NCBI RefSeq assembly: GCF_002161765.1
Contig: NZ_NFIN01000016.1
Span: 1-64,000, forward strand
Length of the DNA stretch: 64,000 nucleotides
Source of the DNA: Bacteroides sp. An322
GTDB lineage: Bacteria; Bacteroidota; Bacteroidia; Bacteroidales; Bacteroidaceae
Reading direction: 5' to 3'
The notes beneath the pieces were generated by a model. That model was given only the letters and a program-made list of their open reading frames with translations. It did not search any database and was not told the origin of the DNA. The position numbers and the translations under genes were made by a program. Below, piece by piece: positions 52,940 through 60,656 of the stretch; position 1 is the stretch's first letter; every line of letters starts with the position of its first letter.

Positions 52940-54616
52940 TTATTGAATCTCATTTGCATATTTAGCGAACTCGCGGTCGTTCTGAGCGCTTGCTTTCAAG
53001 CTTGCGTCTTTCTGACCTACCTTAGCCATGCTTGATTTAACCAAGTCGGCATTGTTGGTGCGTGCACCTACGATAGCCATCAGGTAATCAGTATAAGCAT
53101 CCGGGTTCTTAACGCCTTCCAATGTAGTCTTAGCCTTGTTGTAGTCTTTAGCCAAGATTTGAGCCAAAGCGGCTGAGTTGGTCTTGGTGTCACCGAAAGC
53201 TTGTACGGCACGGTCGTATTGGCCTTGTTTGATGTACAGGTTACCCAAAGCTTCGTTAGCGGTGTTAGCGCCGGTAGACTTGCTCAAGTAAGTTTCAGCT
53301 TGTGCTACATTGCCTTTGCACAATTCGCACAAACCGAGGTTGGTGTTCACTTCAGCTGCGTTTGCGCTCTTGCTTGCTGCTTGTTTGAAGTAGTTTTCAG
53401 CTGCGTTCAAGTCGCCTGCTGCGTATGACATCATACCCAAGTTGTTATAAGCACGGAAGTCGTTCGGATATTTTTCGATAGCTCTCTTGTAAATAGCTTC
53501 CTTGCGTGCGTTGTCTTGAGTCAGGGTAGCTGCATACAACAATTCGTCTACGCTGATAGAATCTTCTTTTGCATCGAATGCTGCGTTGATTTCTTCATCG
53601 CTACGTCCGATAACATCATAGTTAGCGGTCAAGCGTGCACGACGCAATTGCGGAAGGATTTCATCTGCCAAAGTCTTGTAAACTGAAGAGATGTTCTTGA
53701 TTTCAGTTTCGCGTTGTTCAGGGTCTTGATACATAGAGAGCACTCGCAAGATGAGGTCTTTATCCTGGATGTTTGATTTAGAAACCAATTCCTGGAAGCC
53801 TTCCCAGTCTTGTGCGGTGTATTTAGCGTCAACCTGAGTTTCGATTTCGCCTTTCTTCAATTGCTTGTTCAGGTACTTTTCAGTGTTTTCCTGACGGTCT
53901 TCAGCCAAACCAGTGTTCAGTTTCACACCACCATCCGGAGATGCGTATGCAGAGATTTCGATGTTGTTCAGCTTGAAGTTTTTCTTGTCACCGTTGATAG
54001 CAACTACTTTCTTGTTGAAATCTTTGATGCCGTCCGACTTCAATTCGCTTGCGCGGATGTTAGCCTGTTGGATCAAGAACATGATTTGAGCTTCTTGAGC
54101 TTGCTTGATGATGCGTTGGAATGCATCTTCCGCGTATGCTGCGTTAGCAGACTTAACGGTAGGCAATTCAGAAGTAGCGATTACACCATCGGCAATCTTT
54201 ACAGAAGGAATGGTGTATTCTTTCTTACCTTTCTTGATTTTGAAATCAAGATACAATTCAGACTTAGCCATTTCGGGAACATAGTCGAAAGAGGCTTTCA
54301 TCGTATAGGTACCGCCCATCTTGTAAGAGATAGTCTGGTCATTACCTTCCACTTTTTCACCTTGGAACATAGCAGGCTGGCCTTTGGCTTCGCCTCCGTC
54401 CCATCTCAATACCGGAGTAACTTCAACGGTTGCTGTTTTCTTGAAATACTTTTCAGGGAACTTACCTGTGATAGTTACAGGCACTTTACCACCGATAGCT
54501 TCCAATACTTCAGGATCAGTTGTGAAATAGCTCGGGTCCAATTCACCCATCTTGCTACATGAAGAGAAAGCAAGAACTAACAATGCCACTAAGGGCAAAT
54601 ACAACTTCTTAATCAT
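52940..54616 (-). CDS. TPR lipoprotein with degenerate OmpA-like region
   Basis: A 558-residue lipoprotein: signal MIKKLYLPLVALLVLAFSSC with Cys20, a beta-rich N-terminal part (about 40-160), an OmpA-C-like stretch (IEISAYASPDGGVKLNTGLAEDR, about 221-243) followed by a helical region, and four or so TPR-like repeats (about 365-500, such as YNNLGMMSYAAGDLNAAENYF). Codon use is even and biased, and with a strong terminator this suggests high expression. It probably sits in the outer membrane facing peptidoglycan and serves as a scaffold. The function is not established here. Confidence 0.78.
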   Translation of the reverse strand: MIKKLYLPLVALLVLAFSSCSKMGELDPSYFTTDPEVLEAIGGKVPVTITGKFPEKYFKKTATVEVTPVLRWDGGEAKGQPAMFQGEKVEGNDQTISYKMGGTYTMKASFDYVPEMAKSELYLDFKIKKGKKEYTIPSVKIADGVIATSELPTVKSANAAYAEDAFQRIIKQAQEAQIMFLIQQANIRASELKSDGIKDFNKKVVAINGDKKNFKLNNIEISAYASPDGGVKLNTGLAEDRQENTEKYLNKQLKKGEIETQVDAKYTAQDWEGFQELVSKSNIQDKDLILRVLSMYQDPEQRETEIKNISSVYKTLADEILPQLRRARLTANYDVIGRSDEEINAAFDAKEDSISVDELLYAATLTQDNARKEAIYKRAIEKYPNDFRAYNNLGMMSYAAGDLNAAENYFKQAASKSANAAEVNTNLGLCELCKGNVAQAETYLSKSTGANTANEALGNLYIKQGQYDRAVQAFGDTKTNSAALAQILAKDYNKAKTTLEGVKNPDAYTDYLMAIVGARTNNADLVKSSMAKVGQKDASLKASAQNDREFAKYANEIQ

Positions 54617-54690
54617 GGTTTTTAATTATTTAGTTTGTTATAAAATATAATCTAGCTTGGCTTTTCTGCTTTCGCTTTATTTATTTGGGG

Positions 54691-54698
54691 CAAAGATA
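54691..54698 (-). promoter_or_regulatory. -7 box of the TPR lipoprotein gene
   Basis: Minus-strand TATCTTTG, a perfect match giving a leader of about 70 nt before the start at 54616. Confidence 0.6.
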
Positions 54699-54773
54699 AG
54701 AAAAACTCCGATAGCTGTTAACTTTTTGCGCTCTTTTTTTAAACAGATATTAAAAAAAAGATTAAAATCAGCT

Positions 54774-55691
54774 CTATGGCTTACCAAAAGCATGTTTTTT
54801 ATTCCGCGGATGATGCTCGATAATCTCTTGGCGGAGCATGTTGCGGTCGATGTGGGTATAAATCTCGGTGGTTCCGATGCTTTCGTGCCCTAACATGGCT
54901 TGGATGGCACGCAGGTTGGCTCCGCCTTCTAAGAGGTGGGTGGCGAACGAGTGGCGGAAGGTGTGGGGGCTAATGGACTTTTTCAAGCCGATGCGGTCTG
55001 CCAACTCCTTTATTATATGGAACACCATGATGCGGGAGATGTTTTTCCCGAACCGGCTTATGAACACAAAGTCTTCGTATTCGGGTTTTATTTTGGCATT
55101 GCCGCGCTCTACGAAATAATTCTTCAGTTCGTTGATGGCGCGGGGCGAGATGGGCACGAGGCGTTGCTTGCTTCCCTTGCCTTCCACCTTGATGAAGCCT
55201 TCGTTCAGATAGAGGTCGGATAGCTTGAGGTTGCATAGCTCGGAGACGCGTAATCCGCAACTATACAAGGTCTCCAGTATCGCCCGGTTGCGTTGCCCTT
55301 CGGGAGTGGTTTGGTCAATGGCTCCGATAAGCGCGTCTATCTCTTCCACGGTCAGCACATCGGGCAAATGCCTGCCTATCTGGGGCGATTCGAGCAATTC
55401 GCTGGGGTCTTGGCGGATATAGTCATCGAGGGTGAGGAAGCGGAAGAACGAGCGGATGCCCGAAAGGATGCGGGCTTGCGAGCGGGGATGGATGCCGATG
55501 TCGTGAAGCCCGGCGGAGAAATTCTCTAAGTCCTGCAGGGTCACATCGGTGATGTCAATGCCTTCCAAGGTGAGGTAAGCGAGCAATTTATCCAAGTCGG
55601 TGAGGTAGGCTTCTACCGTGTTTTCGGATAAAGAACGCTCTAATTTGAGGTATTGACGGTACTTTAACAATATCTTTTCGTAACTTCTCAT
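54774..55691 (-). CDS. xerD: tyrosine recombinase XerD
   Basis: Site-specific recombinase that resolves chromosome dimers at dif with XerC. From the ATG at 55691 it has 305 residues. The N-terminal SAM-like core-binding domain (1-90) precedes the catalytic domain with the full set Arg148, Lys172, His243, Arg246, His269 and Tyr278. All catalytic residues and the length match housekeeping XerD rather than an integrase. The start at 55691 is preferred over 55730 because the -7 box is at 55728-55735. Confidence 0.93.
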   Translation of the reverse strand: MRSYEKILLKYRQYLKLERSLSENTVEAYLTDLDKLLAYLTLEGIDITDVTLQDLENFSAGLHDIGIHPRSQARILSGIRSFFRFLTLDDYIRQDPSELLESPQIGRHLPDVLTVEEIDALIGAIDQTTPEGQRNRAILETLYSCGLRVSELCNLKLSDLYLNEGFIKVEGKGSKQRLVPISPRAINELKNYFVERGNAKIKPEYEDFVFISRFGKNISRIMVFHIIKELADRIGLKKSISPHTFRHSFATHLLEGGANLRAIQAMLGHESIGTTEIYTHIDRNMLRQEIIEHHPRNKKHAFGKP

Positions 55692-55701
55692 TTCTTTTTC
55701 G

Positions 55702-55709
55702 TATCTTTG
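55702..55709 (+). promoter_or_regulatory. -7 box of aroQ
   Basis: TATCTTTG, perfect match, predicting transcription from about 55716 rightward, that is, into the xerD promoter. Confidence 0.55.
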
Positions 55710-55727
55710 TGCCGAATTTTTTCTCGG

Positions 55728-55735
55728 CAAAGTTA
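55728..55735 (-). promoter_or_regulatory. -7 box of xerD
   Basis: Minus-strand TAACTTTG, perfect match, predicting transcription from about 55721 leftward across the aroQ promoter. Confidence 0.55.
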
Positions 55736-55760
55736 TTAAAAAGTTTTACTCAGTATAAAT

Positions 55761-56183
55761 ATGAGGATACAAATAATCAATGGCCCTAACATCAATCTGT
55801 TGGGCAAACGCGAACCGGGCATTTACGGTTCGACTTCGTTCGAAGATTATCTGCAAACGTTAAGAGGACGTTATCCGGAGGTGGAAATAGCGTATTTCCA
55901 GTCGAACGTAGAAGGCGAGATGATTAACAAAATTCACGAGGTAGGCTTCACGTGCGACGGGATTATTATGAATGCCGGAGCCTATACCCATACTTCCATA
56001 GCCTTACAGGATGCCATCCGTGCGGTGACCGCTCCCGTTATCGAGGTACATATATCTAATGTACACGCGCGTGAGGAATTCCGCCATAAGTCGATGATAG
56101 CATGTGCGTGCCGCGGAGTGATATGCGGTTTCGGGCTTGACTCGTACCGGTTGGCGTTGGAAGCTTTATTGACGAAACACTAA
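55761..56183 (+). CDS. aroQ: type II 3-dehydroquinate dehydratase
   Basis: Shikimate pathway enzyme dehydrating 3-dehydroquinate by the trans mechanism. A 140-residue small dodecameric-type protein with INGPNINLLGKREPGIYG (catalytic Tyr22 and Arg), the GIIMNAGAYTHTS motif and the substrate-binding EVHISNVHAREEFR. It is upstream of pyk and 13 nt from it, suggesting co-transcription. Confidence 0.96.
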   Translation: MRIQIINGPNINLLGKREPGIYGSTSFEDYLQTLRGRYPEVEIAYFQSNVEGEMINKIHEVGFTCDGIIMNAGAYTHTSIALQDAIRAVTAPVIEVHISNVHAREEFRHKSMIACACRGVICGFGLDSYRLALEALLTKH

Positions 56184-56196
56184 AACTCTAAACTAT

Positions 56197-57657
56197 ATGA
56201 TGCTTAAACAAACAAAAATCGTTGCGTCTATTTCAGATTTGCGTTGCGATGTCGATTTTATCAGAGACCTGTTCAACGCAGGTATGAACGTAGTGCGTAT
56301 GAATACCGCTCATGCTAATCGTGAAGGGTTCGAGAAACTGATAAATAATGTGCGCCAGGTATCGAACCGCATCGGTATCTTGATGGATACCAAAGGGCCG
56401 GAAGTGCGGACTACGGCAAGTGCGGAAGGCTCGATTGACTTCAAGACGGGCGAGAAGGTCTGCATTGTGGGGAATCCTGAACAGGAGACGACTCATGAAT
56501 GCATTGCGGTCAGCTATCCGGGGTTCGTACACGACCTTTCGGTAGGCGCGAATGTCTTGATTGATGACGGGGAATTGGGATTGAAAGTAATAGATAAAAA
56601 CGAAGATACCTTGTTTTGCGAGGTATGCAATGACGCTACGTTGGGCAACCGCAAGAGCGTGAATGTGCCGGGCGTACGCATCAACCTGCCTTCGCTTACC
56701 GAGAAAGACCGGAACAACATCTTGTATGCTATCGAGAAGGACATCGATTTCATCGCCCACTCGTTTGTGCGCAACAAGCAGGATGTATTGGATATCCGCG
56801 AGATACTCGATGCGCACAAGAGTGACATTCAGATTATCGCGAAGATAGAGAACCAAGAAGGTGTGGACAACATCGACGAGATTTTGGAAGTGGCGGACGG
56901 TATCATGGTGGCTCGTGGCGACTTGGGTATCGAAGTGCCTCAAGAACGCATTCCGGGCATCCAGCGCAAATTGATTAAGAAATGTATCTTGGCGCGCAAG
57001 CCGGTGATTGTAGCCACTCAGATGCTTCATACGATGATTAACAACCCGCGTCCGACCCGTGCCGAGGTGACCGATATCGCCAATGCCATTTATTACCGCA
57101 CCGATGCGTTGATGCTGAGCGGCGAGACGGCATACGGGAAATATCCGGTAGAAGCCGTGAAGACCATGACGAAGATTGCGGCACAAGCCGAGAAAGACAA
57201 AATGGAAGAAAACGATATCCCTATTCCTCTGACTCCGGAGAATACCGATGTCACCAGCTTCTTGGCAAAGCAGGCGGTACGAGCTACGACCCTCATGCCT
57301 ATCCGTGCCTTGATTACAGATAGCTTTAGTGGGCGCACGGCACGTAGCTTGGCTGCATTCCGCGGGAAATATCCGGTGCTGGCTATTTGCTATAAGGAAA
57401 AGACCATGCGCCATTTGGCATTGTCATACGGGGTAGAAGCCATCTATATGCCCGAAAAGGCGAACGGACAGGAGTATTATTTCACGGCATTGCGCAAATT
57501 GCTCAACGACGGTGTGTTGACACGGAATGAAATGGTGGCATACCTGAGCGGCGGAAAGAAAGGCACGCATACTTCGTTCCTCGAAATCAACCGGGTGGAT
57601 GATGTGTTGGAGAATGCCGATGATTATGTATTGCCGAACCGGAATAGGTATTTATAA
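56197..57657 (+). CDS. pyk: pyruvate kinase
   Basis: Final glycolytic step, phosphoenolpyruvate plus ADP to pyruvate plus ATP. The 486-residue protein begins KQTKIVASISD and shows MNTAHANREG (usually MNFSH), MDTKGPEVR, the active-site KIENQEGVDNIDEIL with the catalytic Lys, and VARGDLGIEVP. The allosteric C-terminal domain is complete. MNTAH in place of MNFSH is a variant I recall from Bacteroidetes. Two adjacent ATGs (56197, 56200) are possible. Its stop overlaps the next start by 1 nt. Confidence 0.95.
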   Translation: MMLKQTKIVASISDLRCDVDFIRDLFNAGMNVVRMNTAHANREGFEKLINNVRQVSNRIGILMDTKGPEVRTTASAEGSIDFKTGEKVCIVGNPEQETTHECIAVSYPGFVHDLSVGANVLIDDGELGLKVIDKNEDTLFCEVCNDATLGNRKSVNVPGVRINLPSLTEKDRNNILYAIEKDIDFIAHSFVRNKQDVLDIREILDAHKSDIQIIAKIENQEGVDNIDEILEVADGIMVARGDLGIEVPQERIPGIQRKLIKKCILARKPVIVATQMLHTMINNPRPTRAEVTDIANAIYYRTDALMLSGETAYGKYPVEAVKTMTKIAAQAEKDKMEENDIPIPLTPENTDVTSFLAKQAVRATTLMPIRALITDSFSGRTARSLAAFRGKYPVLAICYKEKTMRHLALSYGVEAIYMPEKANGQEYYFTALRKLLNDGVLTRNEMVAYLSGGKKGTHTSFLEINRVDDVLENADDYVLPNRNRYL

Positions 57658-58295
57658 TGAAAGAAACCGACACGCTGGATGCGTACATACTCGCGCATAT
57701 CGACCCGGAGAGCGATTATCTGAAAGCGCTTTACCGGGCTACGCATGTCAAGCTCTTGCGCCCCCGCATGGCTTCGGGGCATTTGCAAGGGCGGATGTTG
57801 AAGATGTTTGTGGAGATGATACGTCCCCGGCAGGTGCTTGAGATTGGGACATATAGCGGATATTCCGCCTTGTGCCTTGCCGAAGGGCTGGAAGAGGGTG
57901 CCATGCTTCATACGTTCGAAATCAACGATGAGCAGGAAGACTTCACCCGTCCGTGGCTGGAAGGTTCGCCCTACGCCGATAAAATCAAGTTTTATATCGG
58001 CGATGCCCTGCAGATGGTGCCGCAGATGGACATCACCTTCGACCTCGCCTTTGTAGACGGGAACAAGCGGGTGTATATCGATTATTACGAGATGATATTG
58101 CCCAAGCTCCGTGCGGGAGGCTATATCATAGCCGATAATACTTTGTGGGACGGGCATGTATTAGAAGAGCCTCGGAGTGCCGATGCGCAGACCATTGGCA
58201 TTAAGAAGTTCAATGATTATGTGGCGTCCGATGAGCGTGTAGAGAAAGTCATCCTCCCATTGAGGGACGGGTTGACAATCATCAGGAAGAAATAG
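57657..58295 (+). CDS. O-methyltransferase (class I SAM)
   Basis: A 212-residue member of the catechol/caffeoyl-CoA O-methyltransferase-like family, with the SAM motif VLEIGTYSGYSALCLAEGL, acidic FEINDEQ and the metal-binding DLAFVDGNKRVYIDYYE with DNTLWDGHV. The substrate is unknown. It is co-transcribed with pyk (1-nt overlap). Confidence 0.87.
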   Translation: MKETDTLDAYILAHIDPESDYLKALYRATHVKLLRPRMASGHLQGRMLKMFVEMIRPRQVLEIGTYSGYSALCLAEGLEEGAMLHTFEINDEQEDFTRPWLEGSPYADKIKFYIGDALQMVPQMDITFDLAFVDGNKRVYIDYYEMILPKLRAGGYIIADNTLWDGHVLEEPRSADAQTIGIKKFNDYVASDERVEKVILPLRDGLTIIRKK

Positions 58296-58332
58296 ATAGA
58301 AGCATTGCAAAAAGATATGTGTATTCTTTGAT

Positions 58333-58402
58333 TGAACACAGAGACGCAGAGGCACAGACTTCTCTAAAGATAAAACTCTGTGACTTTGTGTCTCTGTGTT
58401 CC
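58333..58402. repeat. dispersed CACAGAG inverted repeat, copy 2
   Basis: The left arm GAACACAGAGACGCAGAGG and the complementary right arm ending at 58402 enclose an AT-rich loop, as in copy 1 at 7853-7932. It sits between the methyltransferase gene and rbfA. Confidence 0.65.
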
Positions 58403-58428
58403 ATTTCATTATACTTAAAACGAAATAT

Positions 58429-58764
58429 ATGGAAACAACCAGACAAAACAAGATTGCGCGGCTCATTCAGAAAGAGCTGAGCGAGATGTTCCAGGCACAG
58501 ACACGCGCTATGCATGGCGTATTGGTGTCGGTTAGTGTGGTGCGTATCAGCCCCGACATGAGCTATGCGCGTGGATATTTGAGCGTGTTCCCTTCCGAAC
58601 GTGCCGAGGAAATTGTGAAGAACATCAACGATAATGTGAAGTCCATCCGTTACGAACTGGGCAAGCGGGTGCGCTATCAGCTCCGCATCATTCCGGAGTT
58701 GAAGTTCTTTGTAGATGATTCGCTGGACTATGCGGCACACATTGATGAGCTGTTGAAGAAATGA
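58429..58764 (+). CDS. rbfA: 30S ribosome-binding factor A
   Basis: Assembly factor for the 30S subunit acting on 16S rRNA maturation. A 111-residue KH-fold protein with RLIQKELSEMF, VSVVRISPDMSYARGYLSVF and the C-terminal FFVDDSLDYAAHIDELL. The start at 58429 removes an untypical N-terminal extension. It overlaps the permease gene by 4 nt. Confidence 0.93.
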   Translation: METTRQNKIARLIQKELSEMFQAQTRAMHGVLVSVSVVRISPDMSYARGYLSVFPSERAEEIVKNINDNVKSIRYELGKRVRYQLRIIPELKFFVDDSLDYAAHIDELLKK

Positions 58765-59987
58765 ATTTTCCCTTTTACATTGCCCGTCGGTACCTGTTCT
58801 CGAAGAAGTCGCACAATGCCATTAATGTCATTTCGGCTATCTCCGTGTGCGGGGTGGCATTGGCTACCCTTGCCTTGATATGTACTTTATCCGTCTTCAA
58901 CGGGTTTCAAGACCTTGTGGCATCGTTCTTTACGGCATTCGACCCCGAATTGAAGGTTACGGCGGTGCGCGGGAAGGTGTTCGACGGACAAGACCCGCGT
59001 GTGCTTGCCCTGAAGCAGATGCCCGAAGTGGAGGTCTATTCCGAGTCGCTCGAGGACAATGCCATGGTGCAATACCAGGGAAGGCAGGCAATGGCGGTCA
59101 TTAAGGGAGTGGAAGATAATTTCGACCGCCTTACCCCGATAGACAGCATTCTTTTCGGACGGGGCGACTTGATGTTGCATGACGAGGTGGCGGATTATGC
59201 CATACCCGGCATCCAGTTGCTTTCTTCGTTGGGGAGCGGCATCCGTTTTCTCGACCCGTTGGAAGTGTATGCGCCCAAGCGTGGGGCGAAAGTCAATGTG
59301 GCAAATCCGTCCACGGCTTTCGTGAGCGGGAACCTGTTCTCTTCGGGGTTGGTCTTTGCGGTCAACCAAGAGAAATACGATGCTTCGTATATCTTGACTT
59401 CCTTGGCGTTCGCGCGGCGTTTGTTCCAATATGATACCGAGGTGAGTGCCGTCAACTTGCGCTTGAATCCGGATGCGGATATCGATGCGGTGAAGAAAGA
59501 GGTGCAAGAACGCTTAGGGGCGGATTTCCGTGTGCAAGACCGCTACGAGCAACAAGCGGACACATACCGCATCATGCGTGTCGAGAAGCTGATTTCTTAT
59601 CTTTTCCTTACCTTTATCTTGGTGATTGCCTGCTTCAATGTCATCGGCTCGCTCTCGATGCTCATCATCGATAAGCGCGAAGATGTGGTGACCTTGCGCA
59701 ATTTAGGGGCAAGCGATAGTCAGATTGTGCGCATTTTCCTCTTCGAGGGGCGGATGATTTCGTTCTTCGGCGCTTTTGTCGGGGTTGCATTAGGTTTGTT
59801 CCTGTGCTGGCTCCAGCAGGCGTTCGGGCTAATCCGCTTGGGCAATTCAGGAAGTTTCGTGGTCGATGCCTATCCGGTAAGTGTAGAGGCGATGGATGTG
59901 CTCGTGGTTTTCGTCACGGTCCTCCTCGTAGGTTTCCTCTCGGTATGGTATCCCGTAAGGTATCTTAGCAAGCGGTTGCTGAAATGA
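58761..59987 (+). CDS. LolC/E-type lipoprotein-releasing ABC permease
   Basis: A 408-residue FtsX-family permease: N-terminal FYIARRYLFSKKSHNAINVISAIS, a membrane segment, a large periplasmic domain (about 45-270) and three further helices ending WYPVRYLSKRLLK. The topology is that of LolC/LolE/MacB subunits, which extract outer-membrane lipoproteins with LolD. No ATPase gene is adjacent. It is translationally coupled to rbfA. Confidence 0.9.
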   Translation: MNFPFYIARRYLFSKKSHNAINVISAISVCGVALATLALICTLSVFNGFQDLVASFFTAFDPELKVTAVRGKVFDGQDPRVLALKQMPEVEVYSESLEDNAMVQYQGRQAMAVIKGVEDNFDRLTPIDSILFGRGDLMLHDEVADYAIPGIQLLSSLGSGIRFLDPLEVYAPKRGAKVNVANPSTAFVSGNLFSSGLVFAVNQEKYDASYILTSLAFARRLFQYDTEVSAVNLRLNPDADIDAVKKEVQERLGADFRVQDRYEQQADTYRIMRVEKLISYLFLTFILVIACFNVIGSLSMLIIDKREDVVTLRNLGASDSQIVRIFLFEGRMISFFGAFVGVALGLFLCWLQQAFGLIRLGNSGSFVVDAYPVSVEAMDVLVVFVTVLLVGFLSVWYPVRYLSKRLLK

Positions 59988-59995
59988 TTAATATT

Positions 59996-60199
59996 ATGGA
60001 AATAAATATCATTCAAATGAATAATAGTCAGGATGTTATAAAACAGCAACCTCGCCAAGGATGGGCAAAGGCTGCACAACGGGCGCATGAAGTTGGCGAT
60101 GATGAACTTTTATTACCTGATGTATTTGAGGACGAATTGTTGGAGGATTGGACTGATGTGCAAGGTCAACCATCACATTCGTATCGACAAATAAATTAG
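59996..60199 (+). pseudogene. MazE/AbrB-like antitoxin remnant
   Basis: A 67-residue reading frame. The start MEINIIQMNNSQ resembles the first strand of MazE/SpoVT-AbrB antitoxins, and QPRQGWAKAAQRAHEVGDDELLLPDVFEDELLEDW resembles their C-terminal toxin-binding tail. About 25-30 residues that should complete the DNA-binding domain between them are missing. After the Trp ending at 60151 the frame runs through antisense PIN-toxin sequence to a chance stop. No MazF/PemK toxin follows. It may be non-functional. Confidence 0.6.
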
Positions 60200-60206
60200 G
60201 CTTCAT
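60152..60206 (-). pseudogene. 5' fragment of a PIN-domain toxin gene
   Basis: On the minus strand, an ATG overlapping the stop of the DUF6364-type antitoxin (ATGA) reads about 18 codons beginning MKPNLFVDTNVMVDL, the N-terminal strand and first catalytic Asp of PIN (VapC-like) RNases. Then the sequence switches to the antisense of the MazE remnant. The rest of the toxin gene is gone. Confidence 0.65.
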
Positions 60207-60448
60207 TGGTATTTCTCTTCTAAATGTTTGCGGTAAGCTTCTTTCTCATCAAAATCAGCGGGAAGATGCAGGTCAATTCCTAAGCTTTCCACAAAAGGAG
60301 TGACTTGTTCTTTCGGCGTTTTTTTATTCATTTGCTCTATATAGCGTCGAATGAAAGATTCTACTATTTGAGTTAAATCTGTATGGTGGCGTTTTGCCAA
60401 TTGTTCGGCTTCGTTCCACAATGTTGGGTTTATTTGTATAGTTTCCAT
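60203..60448 (-). CDS. DUF6364-like ribbon-helix-helix antitoxin
   Basis: An 81-residue protein: METIQINPTLWNEAEQLAKRHHTDLTQIVESFIRRYI has the strand plus two-helix layout of RHH antitoxins that pair with PIN toxins, and the acidic, Lys/Glu-rich C-terminus would bind the toxin. The gene looks intact, but its toxin partner survives only as about 18 codons. It is now an orphan antitoxin. Confidence 0.72.
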   Translation of the reverse strand: METIQINPTLWNEAEQLAKRHHTDLTQIVESFIRRYIEQMNKKTPKEQVTPFVESLGIDLHLPADFDEKEAYRKHLEEKYQ

Positions 60449-60480
60449 AAGCAATTATGTTTTGTTAATGTTTTTGATAG

Positions 60481-60510
60481 CACACAGAAGGACACAGAGA
60501 AACACAGGTT
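60481..60510. repeat. CACAGAG repeat fragment
   Basis: A half-copy of the CACAGAG family with ACACAGAAGGACACAGAG, lacking the complementary second arm. Confidence 0.4.
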
Positions 60511-60540
60511 TTATTTAATGAATATCCGCAAATATCCAAT

Positions 60541-60619
60541 GTAGGGGCGGGGTTTGCCCGCCTGGATGCATCAACGTATGTATTGTGGGCGCATTCGGGC
60601 AGGCAAACCCTGCCCCTAC
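60541..60619. repeat. dispersed GTAGGGGCGGG inverted repeat, copy 2
   Basis: Nearly the same 79-80 bp element as at 39635-39714, with complementary ends, just past the 3' end of rnr. Confidence 0.75.
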
Positions 60620-60656
60620 AGGGATTGGGGTAAAACGCGGGCTTTCAACTCTCCTC

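Noticed and set aside
54774-55691. Mobile-element integrase
   Set aside because: Length, full catalytic set and context match housekeeping XerD; no attachment repeats or cargo were seen.
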